64,000 nucleotides of DNA from Deltaproteobacteria bacterium (GTDB lineage: Bacteria > JADJOY01): assembly GCA_016713535.1 (NCBI GenBank), contig JADJOY010000001.1, positions 496,001 to 560,000 on the forward strand, written 5' to 3'. Below, one piece after another: positions 44,863 through 53,089 of the stretch; position 1 is the stretch's first letter, and the number at the start of each line of letters is the position of its first letter. The notes under the pieces were generated by a model. That model had not been told where the DNA came from and searched no databases. It was given only the letters and a program-made list of their open reading frames with translations. Position numbers and translations under genes: made by a program.

Positions 44863-45097
44863 GGTGACGGAGCCTCGCGAACCGCGGGCGCGGCCGAGAA
44901 TACCCCTCGCGGGCGCGGCGAGCCAAGGACGGAACGTCGCACGACATTCATGCGGGAATTTCGGCGCGTTTCGGCCGCCGCCGCCGCTGCGTTCACTTGA
45001 CGTCGGCCGGTGGCCACGGTTACCCCTTGACACTGGCTCGTGCCGTTCACCAAGTCGTTCGAGCGCGTGCCCGCCTTAGACAAGGAGTGACACTGCC

Positions 45098-45376
45098 ATG
45101 GCCGTGATCGTCCGCATCCCCACGCCGCTTCGCAAGTTCACCGCCGGACAGGAGCAGGTGGACATCGAGGCCACCACGATCCGGGGGCTCCTCGACGGGC
45201 TCGAGTCCGCCCACCCCGGGATCCGGGAGCGGCTTTGTGATGCCGACGGGAAGGTCCGCCGCTTCGTCAACATCTTCGTCAACGGCGAGGACATCCGGTT
45301 CGCCTCGAGCCTCGAGACCTCGCTCAAGAGCGGGGACGACGTGTCGATCGTCCCGGCGATTGCCGGCGGCGTCTGA
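45098..45376 (+). CDS. cysO: CysO/ThiS/MoaD-like sulfur-carrier protein, ends in Gly-Gly-Val
   Basis: Ubiquitin-like beta-grasp carrier of 92 residues from ATG 45098, which follows AAGGAGTGACACTGCC. The fold is read from VIVRIPTPLRKFTAGQEQ, the helix IRGLLDGLESAHPGIRERL, VRRFVNIFVNGEDIRF and the tail VSIVPAIAGGV. The family thiocarboxylate forms on the terminal Gly-Gly; here one Val follows, so removal of Val is needed first. In Mycobacterium CysO carries sulfur to CysM and Mec releases cysteine; the same three genes stand together here. TTGACA at 45027-45032 may be part of its promoter. Confidence 0.88.
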   Translation: MAVIVRIPTPLRKFTAGQEQVDIEATTIRGLLDGLESAHPGIRERLCDADGKVRRFVNIFVNGEDIRFASSLETSLKSGDDVSIVPAIAGGV

Positions 45377-45430
45377 ACCGGCACTTCGCACACGCCCCGT
45401 CAGCCGCTTTCCTGATTCGGAGGATCTCGG

Positions 45431-46414
45431 ATGACGCTGCGACCCGAGGACCACGTGTCCGCGCGCGGCGGCGTTTTCCAGGCGCCGCTCGTCGCCTCCC
45501 AGCCGACCGTCGAGCGGCCTTCGCCTCTCCATCTCGTCGGCAACACACCCTTGATCCGCCTCGCACGCGTCCCGGACATCCCGGCGGGCGTGGAGATCTA
45601 CGCCAAAGCGGAGTGGCACAATCCTGGCGGGTCCGTGAAGGACCGACCGGCGTTGCGCATGATCGAGGAAGCCGAGCGCTCCGGTGCCCTCGGCAAGCAC
45701 AAGGTCATCCTGGACGCGACCTCGGGGAACACCGGGATCGCGTACGCGATGATCGCTGCGGTCAAGGGCTACCGGATCGAGCTGTGCATTCCGGAGAACT
45801 GCAGCGACGAACGCAAGAAGATCCTCGCGGCGTACGGGGCGATCGTGCATTACACCAGCGGGCTCGAGGTATCAGACGGTGCGATCCGCGAGGCGCGTCG
45901 TCGGCTCGAGGCCGATCCGGAGCGGTATTATCTCCCCGATCAGTACAACAATCCGGCGAACTGGTGGGCGCACCGCGATACGACGGGGCCGGAGATCTAC
46001 TGCCAGACCAACGGCCGCGTGACCGACTTCGTCGCTGCGCTCGGAACGAGCGGAACCGTGATGGGAGTGGGGCGGTATCTCAAATCGATCGACCCGGCGA
46101 TCCGGGTCTGGGCGCTCGAGCCCGAGCCGTTCCACGGCATCGAGGGGCTCAAGAACATGGACGTCGCGATCGTTCCGGGGATCTACGACCCTTCGTGGCT
46201 CGACGGTAAGATCACGCTCGAGACCGAGCCCGCCTACAAGGCCGTCCGAGATCTGGCGCGACGCGAAGGCTTGCTCGTGGGTCAGTCGTCGGGCGCGGCG
46301 CTCACCGGTGCGCTCGAGCTGGCGCGTCGCATCGAAACCGGCGTGATCGTCACCATCTTCCCCGATGGCGGCGAGAAGTACCTCACGACGTCGGTGTGGG
46401 ATGCTGAATCGTGA
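45431..46414 (+). CDS. cysM: CysM-type cysteine synthase (CysO-dependent, O-phosphoserine type)
   Basis: PLP-dependent enzyme of 327 residues from ATG 45431, preceded by GGAGGA. The PLP Lys is in HNPGGSVKDRPALRMIEEAE; the substrate loop is [13 protein letters not shown]; the phosphate loop is GTSGTVMGVGRYL. KNMDVAIVPGIYDPSWLDGK resembles the NMD-VPELYDP region of mycobacterial CysM, which uses O-phosphoserine and CysO thiocarboxylate. That assignment rests on remembered similarity plus the flanking cysO and mec genes. An N-terminal 30-residue lead is unconserved. The stop overlaps the mec start (4 bases). Confidence 0.88.
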   Translation: MTLRPEDHVSARGGVFQAPLVASQPTVERPSPLHLVGNTPLIRLARVPDIPAGVEIYAKAEWHNPGGSVKDRPALRMIEEAERSGALGKHKVILDATSGNTGIAYAMIAAVKGYRIELCIPENCSDERKKILAAYGAIVHYTSGLEVSDGAIREARRRLEADPERYYLPDQYNNPANWWAHRDTTGPEIYCQTNGRVTDFVAALGTSGTVMGVGRYLKSIDPAIRVWALEPEPFHGIEGLKNMDVAIVPGIYDPSWLDGKITLETEPAYKAVRDLARREGLLVGQSSGAALTGALELARRIETGVIVTIFPDGGEKYLTTSVWDAES

Positions 46415-46911
46415 CCTCCGGAGTTCTCGATCTCCCGCGCCATCACGTGGACGCCATGTTCGCGCACGCGGCTCGCGACTATCCACACGAGTGCTGCGGT
46501 CTGCTCTTCGGACCTCCCGACGTGGGCGCCGGCGTCTCGGAGGTACACGCGATCCCGAACATCCAGGATCGACTCCATGCGGAAGATCCCGGACAGTACT
46601 CGCGCGACGCGCGCACCGCGTACGTAATGGATCCCGAGGCTCACCTGCGAGTCACTCGAGCGGCCGAGGCGCGGGGGCTGGTGTTGCGGGGCTTCTACCA
46701 TTCCCATCCCGATCATGGGGTGTACTTTTCCGACGAGGATCGTCGCCTCGCCGCGCCGTGGGACGAGCCGTTGTTCCCTGGCGCCGCATACATCGTGATG
46801 TCGGTGACCCGAGATGGAGTCGTCGCTGCGAGTCAGTTCGTGTGGGACGGCAATCGGTCCGACTATCACGAGGTCGCGTTTCGCGAGCCAGGCGGGGACG
46901 GCGCAGGGTGA
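46411..46911 (+). CDS. mec: Mec-type JAMM metallopeptidase acting on CysO
   Basis: 166-residue zinc peptidase of the JAB1/MPN+ family. The JAMM motif is complete: Glu in YPHECCGLLFG, then FYHSHPDHGVYFSDEDRRL, giving His-x-His, seven residues, Ser, two residues, Asp. In Mycobacterium Mec cuts the CysO-cysteine adduct after Gly-Gly to free cysteine. Here it could also trim the Val from the CysO tail. The start ATG/GTG at 46411 overlaps the end of cysM, and the stop overlaps the next gene, so the operon is tightly coupled. Confidence 0.88.
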   Translation: MTSGVLDLPRHHVDAMFAHAARDYPHECCGLLFGPPDVGAGVSEVHAIPNIQDRLHAEDPGQYSRDARTAYVMDPEAHLRVTRAAEARGLVLRGFYHSHPDHGVYFSDEDRRLAAPWDEPLFPGAAYIVMSVTRDGVVAASQFVWDGNRSDYHEVAFREPGGDGAG

Positions 46912-47162
46912 GTTCCGAAGAACCAGGTGACGTTTCCGCGGCGACGATCGACGTCCGGGGCCTCGACGTGCCGCGCGCCCTGATCGCGACCCGTGACGCC
47001 TACCGCCGGCTGGCCGCCGGCGAAAGCCTCGGGATCGTCGCGGATCCTGGGCCCGAGGTCGATCAGGCGATCGCCAGCTACTTCGAGAAACGTCGTCACT
47101 TCTACGAGCTGACCCGGCCTGGTGCGGGCCAAGTGCGGATCCGCGTCACGCGCCCGAACTGA
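46908..47162 (+). CDS. TusA/SirA-fold protein lacking the catalytic cysteine
   Basis: 84 residues from GTG 46908 that overlaps the mec stop (GTGA). ATIDVRGLDVPRALIATRDA, GESLGIVADPGPEVDQAIAS and the C-terminal HFYELTRP follow the TusA pattern: beta strand, Gly-Leu-x-x-Pro turn, helix, beta strand ending in a D-P. The Cys-Pro of TusA is Val-Pro here (RGLDVPR), and the protein has no Cys at all. So it cannot carry a persulfide. It may be a regulator or a structural partner of the cysO-cysM-mec module. A truncated family call is less likely, since both strands and helices are there. Confidence 0.75.
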   Translation: MSSEEPGDVSAATIDVRGLDVPRALIATRDAYRRLAAGESLGIVADPGPEVDQAIASYFEKRRHFYELTRPGAGQVRIRVTRPN

Positions 47163-47221
47163 CCGAGGCGGCGCGGGGCGCCACCGTTCGCGGCACGCTA
47201 TCCCGCGATCCTCCGACATCG

Positions 47222-48295
47222 TCAGCGGCAGGCGTCCCGTACCGCCTGGGCAATTCCAGCCTCGCGACGCTCGCGCGCTTCCTCGGGAAGGGCGATGTTG
47301 GCGCCTTGACGGAACGTCGCCAGCCGGCACAGGTGGCGATCGACTCGCGCTCTCATGGCCCCCTTCGTGACGGGTCGCGAACTCGCCAAGGTGTAGAGTG
47401 CGTCTTCGATCGAGGGCCCCAGCCCCTCGCTGCGAGCCTCGACCAGCTTCCACGCTTCCGTATCGTCGACCAAGAGCAAGCTCGCGGTCCGGAGGGGCTC
47501 CGGCCGCGTTTGCACGAGCTGCTCGATCGCCGCATCGCCGATTGCTGGCCCCCCGACCACGGCGAACCGAATGGCACCGTCCAGCAACCGGGGATCGTCG
47601 TAGCCCGGAAGGACGTCGAGGGCGATGCGGCGACGCGCGGGGTCCTCCGACAGGGCGAGCGCCTTGAACGCGGCGAGCCGGACGTTCCGATCGTCCGCCG
47701 CGTCGCGCGCAGCGCGTTCCAGAGCCTCGGTGGCGCGAGGCGAGGGCGAGGCGCCGAGCGCGAGCGCGAAGTCCTTGCGCACGAGCACCTTGCCGTCATG
47801 GTTCGCCACTTCCTGGATCACCGTAGTCTCGGCATCGGGGTCACCGAGGGCCACCAGCGCGACCAGTGCCCACTTCCGGTCCTCGGCCTTGAGGAGCCCC
47901 GCGAGGCGCTGGTCCGCGTAGTCGATCTTGCCGTCCGCGGCGCGACGCAGGAAGGGGATGGCCGCGGAGTCTCCGATCTGGGCGAGTGATCGGTACGCGC
48001 TTTCCGCGCCTCGCGAGGGCGCGCGTTCGATGAACGCGGTGAGGCCGCCGATCGCCGACCGTGCACCGATCCCGCCGAGCCGCCGCGCGGCTTCGGCCGC
48101 GCGCGCCTCGTCACCGAACCGAAGTGCGACTCGCTCGCGGACGAGTGCCGCCCACCGGGCAGTGCTGGTCGAGACGATCGCCGCGCTGGCGCCGATCGCC
48201 AGCGCAGTGATCACGATGCCGAGGATCCAGCCCCGCCGAACCCTCCGGGGCGGTGGCCTGGTGGGGGCCGAAGCCGAGCTCGATGCGGCGCTCAC
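47222..48295 (-). CDS. Membrane-anchored HEAT-repeat protein
   Basis: 357 residues from GTG 48295. A basic N-terminus precedes one membrane helix (WILGIVITALAIGASAAIVS, about residues 22-42), so the bulk is probably periplasmic. Then Ala-rich helical pairs of HEAT/PBS-lyase type run to the end (for example GGIGARSAIGGLTAFIERAP, AQIGDSAAIPFLRRAADGKI, ALALSEDPARRRIALDVLPG). HEAT arrays bind proteins; no catalytic motif was seen. It follows ctpA, with the start overlapping the ctpA stop, so may assist that protease or its substrate. Confidence 0.75.
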   Translation of the reverse strand: MSAASSSASAPTRPPPRRVRRGWILGIVITALAIGASAAIVSTSTARWAALVRERVALRFGDEARAAEAARRLGGIGARSAIGGLTAFIERAPSRGAESAYRSLAQIGDSAAIPFLRRAADGKIDYADQRLAGLLKAEDRKWALVALVALGDPDAETTVIQEVANHDGKVLVRKDFALALGASPSPRATEALERAARDAADDRNVRLAAFKALALSEDPARRRIALDVLPGYDDPRLLDGAIRFAVVGGPAIGDAAIEQLVQTRPEPLRTASLLLVDDTEAWKLVEARSEGLGPSIEDALYTLASSRPVTKGAMRARVDRHLCRLATFRQGANIALPEEARERREAGIAQAVRDACR

Positions 48296-49704
48296 GCCGC
48301 CAGCTTCTGCTGCGCAAATTGGCCGGGATTCTTGAGGTACTCGAGCGCCCGATCGAGCTGATGGTCGGCCTTGTCCGCCTCTTTGGGCTTCTCGGCACCG
48401 TCCGCATTGGGCGCGCTCGGCTGGGAGCCGTCTCCTTCGCCATCCTCGCTCGGTGGCGCGGTGTCGTCGTCCGCGGGAGGCTGTGGCATCGCCTTCTTGG
48501 GCGCTCGCTTCGACGTCTTGCCTGCATGACCGGCGCCGTTGACGAGGTGGCCGGTGAGATCCTCCTCGCGGATCGCCTGCTCCGAGTCGTCGCTACCGAT
48601 CGTGCCGTCCGCGCGCACGATCACGTCAGGCTCGATGCCGTGACCCTGGATCGAGCGCCCGCTCGGGGTGTAGTAGAGCGCCGTCGTCAGGCGCAGGCCC
48701 GAGTCGTCGGGAAGCTGGACCAGTGTCTGGACCGAGCCCTTACCGAACGAGCGCAATCCCATGATCGTGGCGCGGCGATGGTCCTGGAGGGCGCCGGCGA
48801 CGATCTCGCTGGCGCTGGCACTTCCCTCGTTGACGAGCACGACCATCGGAAAGTCGGTGCGCGAGCCGTCACCCTCGGCCTGGAAACGGGGCTGCTGCTC
48901 CTGCACTCGGCCGGCGGTGTAGACGATCAGGTCCCCGCGACGAAGGAACCTGTCCGCCACATCGACGGCCTGATCGAGGAGGCCGCCGGGATTGTTGCGC
49001 AGATCCAGCACGAGGCCGGTGAGCTTCTGCTGCTTGTCGAGGGACTCGAGCGCCTCCTCGAGCTCGTCGTTCGTCGAGCCGAGGAACTGACTGATGCGGA
49101 CGTAGCCGTAACCTGGCTCGAGCATCCGCGAGCGCACGCTCTTGATGTGGATCACCGCGCGCTTCAGCGTGAAGTCCTTGGGCTCGGTCCAGCCTTGCCG
49201 GACGATCGAGATCGTGACGTCCGAGCCGGGCTTGCCGCGCATGCGCTTCACGGCCTCGTTGAGGTTCATACGCTTGGTCGACTCGCCGTTGATCTTCACG
49301 ATCTGGTCGTTGGCCTGGATCCCGGCGCCCGCGGCGGGTGTGTCGTCGATTGGCGAGACGATCGTCAGCACCCCTTCCTTCAGGGTGATCTCGATGCCGA
49401 GCCCACCGAACTCGCCTTTCACCTCGGTGTTCATCTCCTTGTACGTCTCGGGAGGCATGAAGCTCGAGTGAGGGTCGAGAGTCTGCAGCATTCCGTTGAT
49501 GGCGCCGTAGACGAGCTGCTCCGGGTCGACCTCCTCGACGTACTGGCGCTGTACGAGCTCCAGTACCTTCGTGAAGACCTTGAGCTTGTCGTAGGTGTCC
49601 TCGGCGCGCGCGGTGCCGTGGAGGTCGAGTCCCAGCGTCAGCACGCCGGCGAAGGCTCCGCTCGCCATCGCCACCAGGATCCATCTCGAAACGCCTCGCT
49701 TCAT
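48292..49704 (-). CDS. ctpA: Carboxyl-terminal processing protease (S41, CtpA/Prc)
   Basis: Periplasmic serine protease, 470 residues from ATG 49704. Signal or anchor segment WILVAMASGAFAGVLTLGL, then YVEEVDPEQLVYGAINGMLQ and TLDPHSSFM. A PDZ domain spans about 95-175. The Ser-Lys pair is in LVNEGSASASEIVAGAL and RSFGKGSVQTLVQL. The C-terminal 90 residues are acidic and Pro/Ala-rich. Family members trim or destroy cell-wall enzymes. The start overlaps the envC-like stop (ATGA), placing it in the ftsE-ftsX-envC-ctpA unit. Confidence 0.94.
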   Translation of the reverse strand: MKRGVSRWILVAMASGAFAGVLTLGLDLHGTARAEDTYDKLKVFTKVLELVQRQYVEEVDPEQLVYGAINGMLQTLDPHSSFMPPETYKEMNTEVKGEFGGLGIEITLKEGVLTIVSPIDDTPAAGAGIQANDQIVKINGESTKRMNLNEAVKRMRGKPGSDVTISIVRQGWTEPKDFTLKRAVIHIKSVRSRMLEPGYGYVRISQFLGSTNDELEEALESLDKQQKLTGLVLDLRNNPGGLLDQAVDVADRFLRRGDLIVYTAGRVQEQQPRFQAEGDGSRTDFPMVVLVNEGSASASEIVAGALQDHRRATIMGLRSFGKGSVQTLVQLPDDSGLRLTTALYYTPSGRSIQGHGIEPDVIVRADGTIGSDDSEQAIREEDLTGHLVNGAGHAGKTSKRAPKKAMPQPPADDDTAPPSEDGEGDGSQPSAPNADGAEKPKEADKADHQLDRALEYLKNPGQFAQQKLAA

Positions 49705-50873
49705 GTCCGTCCTCGACTTCCTTTCGCCCGCCGGGTGATCACCTGTTCGGGCTCCAGCCAGCGGCGGGGATCGAGTGCGTCCCCGCCGTGCCGTATCTCG
49801 AAGTAGACGCTGGGCTCCTCGGCCAGTCCGGTCGAGCCGGCGGTGGCGATCGTATCGCCTCGGGCGACGTCGCTACCCGCGACGGCCCGGACCTCGCCCA
49901 GATGACCATATACCGTGAAGTAGTCTTCGCCGTGCTCCAGGATCACCACGTTGCCGAGTCCGGGAACGTATCCACGATGCACGACCCGCCCGTCGAGCGT
50001 CGCACGAACCCGTGCGTCTGGCTCGGTCGCGAAGCGCACGCCGTTCGATCGGACGACGGTCTGCCCGCGTTGGTCGCGGTCCTCACCGAACCGGGACACG
50101 ATCCGTCCCTCGACCGGTGCTTTGAGCCGGCCCTTCCAGCCGGAGAACCTGGGTTTGGGGCGTTGCGGTGAGCGCATGCTGGATGAGCGTGGGGCGTCGC
50201 CGGCGCGTGGCACCCCCGGGGCGGTCAACCCGTCGATCGAACGCACCGTGAGGCTCGACGCCTCGAGCGCTCGCTCTCGCTCGTTCAAGAGCCCCGCCAG
50301 GAGCTCACGCTTGGCTTCTCGCTCGAGCTGGAGGTCGCGCTCGACCGACGACACCATGCGCTCGCGCGCTCGCAGGTCGGCGGCCCGCTCCTCGAGCGTC
50401 CAAACCAGCGATGACTGGTTCGCCAGGCGCACCGCATGAACCTGCATGGTGCCCGTAGCATAGCGGACCAGCAGACCCAGGTTTCGCCACATTCGGGCCG
50501 AGCGGGCTCGGTCGGCATCGTCGAGTATCCCCGACAGCGCGTCGTGCCCGCGAAGCCGCCGCAGGGCGCTCAGTCCGCCGCCGACCGCCGAGCGCGAGCG
50601 GGCCTCACTCGCCACGAACTCGCGGTGCGTCGAGCGCGCCTGGTCGAGCACCCGTTGCGCGGCGTCGCGCTCGGCGACGGCTCGGGCGCGCTTGCCTTCG
50701 GTGTCGGCCCGCCGCAGATCGAGTGACTGGATCTGCTCGAGTGTCGCTCGTACCCGCGCCGTCAGCGTCGTCGACGCGCTGTTCCCGGGTGCGGGCTCGT
50801 CCATGGCACGAGCCGGTGGACCGACAGCCGCCAGCAGGCCCAAGCCCACGGCCCATAGGTGTCGTCCGATCAC
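49701..50873 (-). CDS. envC: EnvC-like murein hydrolase activator with degenerate M23 domain
   Basis: 390 residues from GTG 50873, which overlaps the ftsX stop. A signal peptide (HLWAVGLGLLAAVGPPARA) is followed by coiled coil (about residues 30-235), then an M23/LytM domain (KAPVEGRIVSRFGEDRDQRG, GLGNVVILEHGEDYFTVYGH, GSTGLAEEPSVYFEIRHGG). The zinc ligands look lost: NGVRFA stands where the first His is expected and VYFEIR where HxH should be. EnvC and NlpD also have degenerate sites and activate amidases under FtsEX control. That role fits the gene order. Confidence 0.88.
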   Translation of the reverse strand: MIGRHLWAVGLGLLAAVGPPARAMDEPAPGNSASTTLTARVRATLEQIQSLDLRRADTEGKRARAVAERDAAQRVLDQARSTHREFVASEARSRSAVGGGLSALRRLRGHDALSGILDDADRARSARMWRNLGLLVRYATGTMQVHAVRLANQSSLVWTLEERAADLRARERMVSSVERDLQLEREAKRELLAGLLNERERALEASSLTVRSIDGLTAPGVPRAGDAPRSSSMRSPQRPKPRFSGWKGRLKAPVEGRIVSRFGEDRDQRGQTVVRSNGVRFATEPDARVRATLDGRVVHRGYVPGLGNVVILEHGEDYFTVYGHLGEVRAVAGSDVARGDTIATAGSTGLAEEPSVYFEIRHGGDALDPRRWLEPEQVITRRAKGSRGRT

Positions 50874-51823
50874 GCTCGACCCAGCCCCCAACGGGTCGCC
50901 ACCGCGGCGCCAGCCGCGCCGAGCACCGGGCCGAGGATCGACAGTCCGACACACACGGAGATCGGGACGAGCTCCAGCGCGAGCCCGCCGACGCGTCCGC
51001 TGACCAGTGCGGGGATCGCCACGGGCCCGAGCTTCGCCCCGCACCCCCAGGCCAACGCGGCGCTCACCAATCCGGTGGTCGCGCCCAGCAACCCACCCTC
51101 GATCCACAGCGGCGCGCGCACCCAACGCTCCGTCGCGCCGTGGAGCCTGAGGATCTCGATCTCCTCGCGCCGTGGCTCGAGCGTCAGCCGGAACGTCGCG
51201 ACGACCACGAAGAGCATCGCCGTCACGAGCATCACGGCCACGCCCGAGGCCGTCCAGCGGATCGAGTGCAGCACAGGGATCACATGACCAACGGTCTCGC
51301 CCGCGGTTTGGACCTCGGTGACCCCGGTGACGCCCATGAGCGTCCCGACGACCGAGCCGTCCCCCGAGCTCGAGAGATCGAAACCCGGACGCACCGTCGC
51401 GACGACTGCGGCGGGTAGCGGATTCTCACCGAGGGCGCTGATCCACCCCCGGACCTCGGGCATCGTCGCCGCGAGCTCTTCGAGCGCGTCCTCCGGACCG
51501 ATGTAACGAGCCTCCTCGATCCCGTCCACGTGCTCGATCGCGGCCACGGTCCGTGTCCGCTCCACCCCCGCGACGGGTTTCGCGAGGTAGACGTTGATCT
51601 GGTCCGGCGGCGTCGCGGTGGCCGCGAGTCGTGCTGCGAGAACAGCGACCGCGCTGAGCACACCCACGACCGTGAGGGTGAGGGAGAGGATCAGGGTCGC
51701 GAGGACCGTGAGGAGTGGCGATTCTCCGATGCTTCGCACCGCGCGCACGACCGCGCGACCCGCCTCGAGCAAGTCATCTCGGGTGGGAAGGCGAAGCGTG
51801 CTCGTGGTGCTGCCGACCTTCAC
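50870..51823 (-). CDS. ftsX: Cell division protein FtsX
   Basis: ABC-like membrane subunit that with FtsE drives peptidoglycan hydrolase activation at the septum. 317 residues from GTG 51823. Four helices are seen: LLTVLATLILSLTLTVVGVL near residue 40, then two at about 200-265 and one near the end. The extracellular loop (ATATPPDQINVYLAKPVAGV, AALGENPLP-like segment) is the part that binds EnvC. RREEIEILRLHGATERWVRA is a family hallmark of MacB/FtsX permeases. The start overlaps the ftsE stop, and its stop overlaps envC. Confidence 0.93.
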   Translation of the reverse strand: MKVGSTTSTLRLPTRDDLLEAGRAVVRAVRSIGESPLLTVLATLILSLTLTVVGVLSAVAVLAARLAATATPPDQINVYLAKPVAGVERTRTVAAIEHVDGIEEARYIGPEDALEELAATMPEVRGWISALGENPLPAAVVATVRPGFDLSSSGDGSVVGTLMGVTGVTEVQTAGETVGHVIPVLHSIRWTASGVAVMLVTAMLFVVVATFRLTLEPRREEIEILRLHGATERWVRAPLWIEGGLLGATTGLVSAALAWGCGAKLGPVAIPALVSGRVGGLALELVPISVCVGLSILGPVLGAAGAAVATRWGLGRA

Positions 51824-52515
51824 GACGGCCCCCCGGATTCGCCGCGTAGCCCGAAGGCCAAGTCGGCGCGAACCCGCCCGCGGGCGATCTCGACGCGCCG
51901 ATGGCCGAGCTTGCGCGCCAGGGCGACGTCGTGAGTGGCGATCAGCACGGTCGTCCCCTGAGCATTCGCGCGCTCGAACAGGCGCATGATGTCCAGGGCC
52001 ATGATCGGGTCGACGCTGCCGGTGGGCTCGTCGGCCAGCAGGAGCGCTGGCTCGCCTACCAGCGCGCGTGCGATGGCCACCCGCTGCTGCTCGCCCCCCG
52101 AGAGGCGCTCCACGGGCGTTCGTGCCCGCCCATCGAGCTCGAGCGCCGCGAGGAGACGGCCGACGCGCTCCGCTCGAGTGCGTGGATCGACGCCGCGAAC
52201 GGCGAGTGCGAGACCGACGTTGGCGAGGACTGACCGGCGCGGGAGCAGCTTGAAGTCCTGGAACACGACCCCGAGCTGGCGGCGGAGGAGGGGGACCTCG
52301 CGGCGCTCGAGCCGCGACACGTTCCTGCCACAGACGAGCGCCTGACCGTCGTCCGGGCGCTCGGCCAGCGTGAGGATCCTGAAGAGGGTCGTCTTGCCAG
52401 CACCGCTCGGTCCAGTGAGGAACACGAGTTCGCCGGGCTCGACCTCGAAGCTCACCTCGTCCAGTGCCGTGACGTCGGGTCCGTAGCGCCGCGTCACGCG
52501 GTAGAGGCGAATCAC
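51820..52515 (-). CDS. ftsE: Cell division ATP-binding protein FtsE
   Basis: 231-residue ABC ATPase from GTG 52515 (MIRLYRVTRRYGPDVTALDE). Walker A is GPSGAGKTTLFRIL, the signature is LSGGEQQRVAIARAL, Walker B is LLLADEPTGSVDP and the H-loop is VLIATHDVAL. The Q-loop region GVVFQDFKLLPRRSVLANVG is FtsE-like. It pairs with FtsX at the inner face of the membrane. First gene of a five-gene minus-strand unit; the frame that extends to 52590 is not supported. Confidence 0.94.
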   Translation of the reverse strand: MIRLYRVTRRYGPDVTALDEVSFEVEPGELVFLTGPSGAGKTTLFRILTLAERPDDGQALVCGRNVSRLERREVPLLRRQLGVVFQDFKLLPRRSVLANVGLALAVRGVDPRTRAERVGRLLAALELDGRARTPVERLSGGEQQRVAIARALVGEPALLLADEPTGSVDPIMALDIMRLFERANAQGTTVLIATHDVALARKLGHRRVEIARGRVRADLAFGLRGESGGPS

Positions 52516-52639
52516 GGTGGCTGGTTCGAGTCGGGACGTCCCGTGGCTCGTCCCGGAATGGGCCGGAGATGCGATCAGGCAGCGGGCCACGACGGACGTG
52601 GCGATTGGACCGCCGACGATGGAGCGCTCGCGCGAGGGC

Positions 52640-53029
52640 TCAGTCGGTCACGTCGAGGCGGTCGGCAATGAAGTCGGTCATGCAGTCGTCGATTTCACCC
52701 GCGTTCGCGACGCCGCGGGGGTCTTCGCCGAGCACGAACGCGGTGGTGGGCGAGGTCTCGGGTTGAAACCCCTTGGTGTAGAGCCCGGAGCGCAGGTGTC
52801 TGACCATGACCGCGTGTTGCTCCTCCATGAGACGGAGGATCGTGGCACGGGGGTCCGCCACCACCTGCGCGCCGCCGAGCGCGGCGTAGCTCGTCTTCTT
52901 GGAGGCGATGATCGTGCCCCCGATGTAGATGTGCGTCGTCACGAGCTGCACGGGGAGTCCGCTGTCCTCGGTCTGGACGTGATAGTCCCGCCCTCCGAGC
53001 CGTACGTTCTGGTTGAAGCCGGGGATCAT
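52640..53029 (-). CDS. Conserved small protein of unknown function
   Basis: 129 residues from ATG 53029. The start MIPGFNQNVRLGGRDYHVQT then EDSG and THIYIGGTIIASKKTSYAAL looks like a conserved protein I recall from deltaproteobacteria with the same MIPGFNHN and HVQTEDSG motifs. No signal peptide, membrane helix or catalytic motif is seen. The second half (LMEEQHAVMVRHLRSGLYTK) is helical. It lies between ftsE and murI on the same strand, with 60 bases to murI. No function is inferred. Confidence 0.75.
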   Translation of the reverse strand: MIPGFNQNVRLGGRDYHVQTEDSGLPVQLVTTHIYIGGTIIASKKTSYAALGGAQVVADPRATILRLMEEQHAVMVRHLRSGLYTKGFQPETSPTTAFVLGEDPRGVANAGEIDDCMTDFIADRLDVTD

Positions 53030-53089
53030 CGCCGCGTCACCGCTCCTCGCTGCGTCCGGGGTCCGTCTACCACGCGGCTTTCGGCGCCT

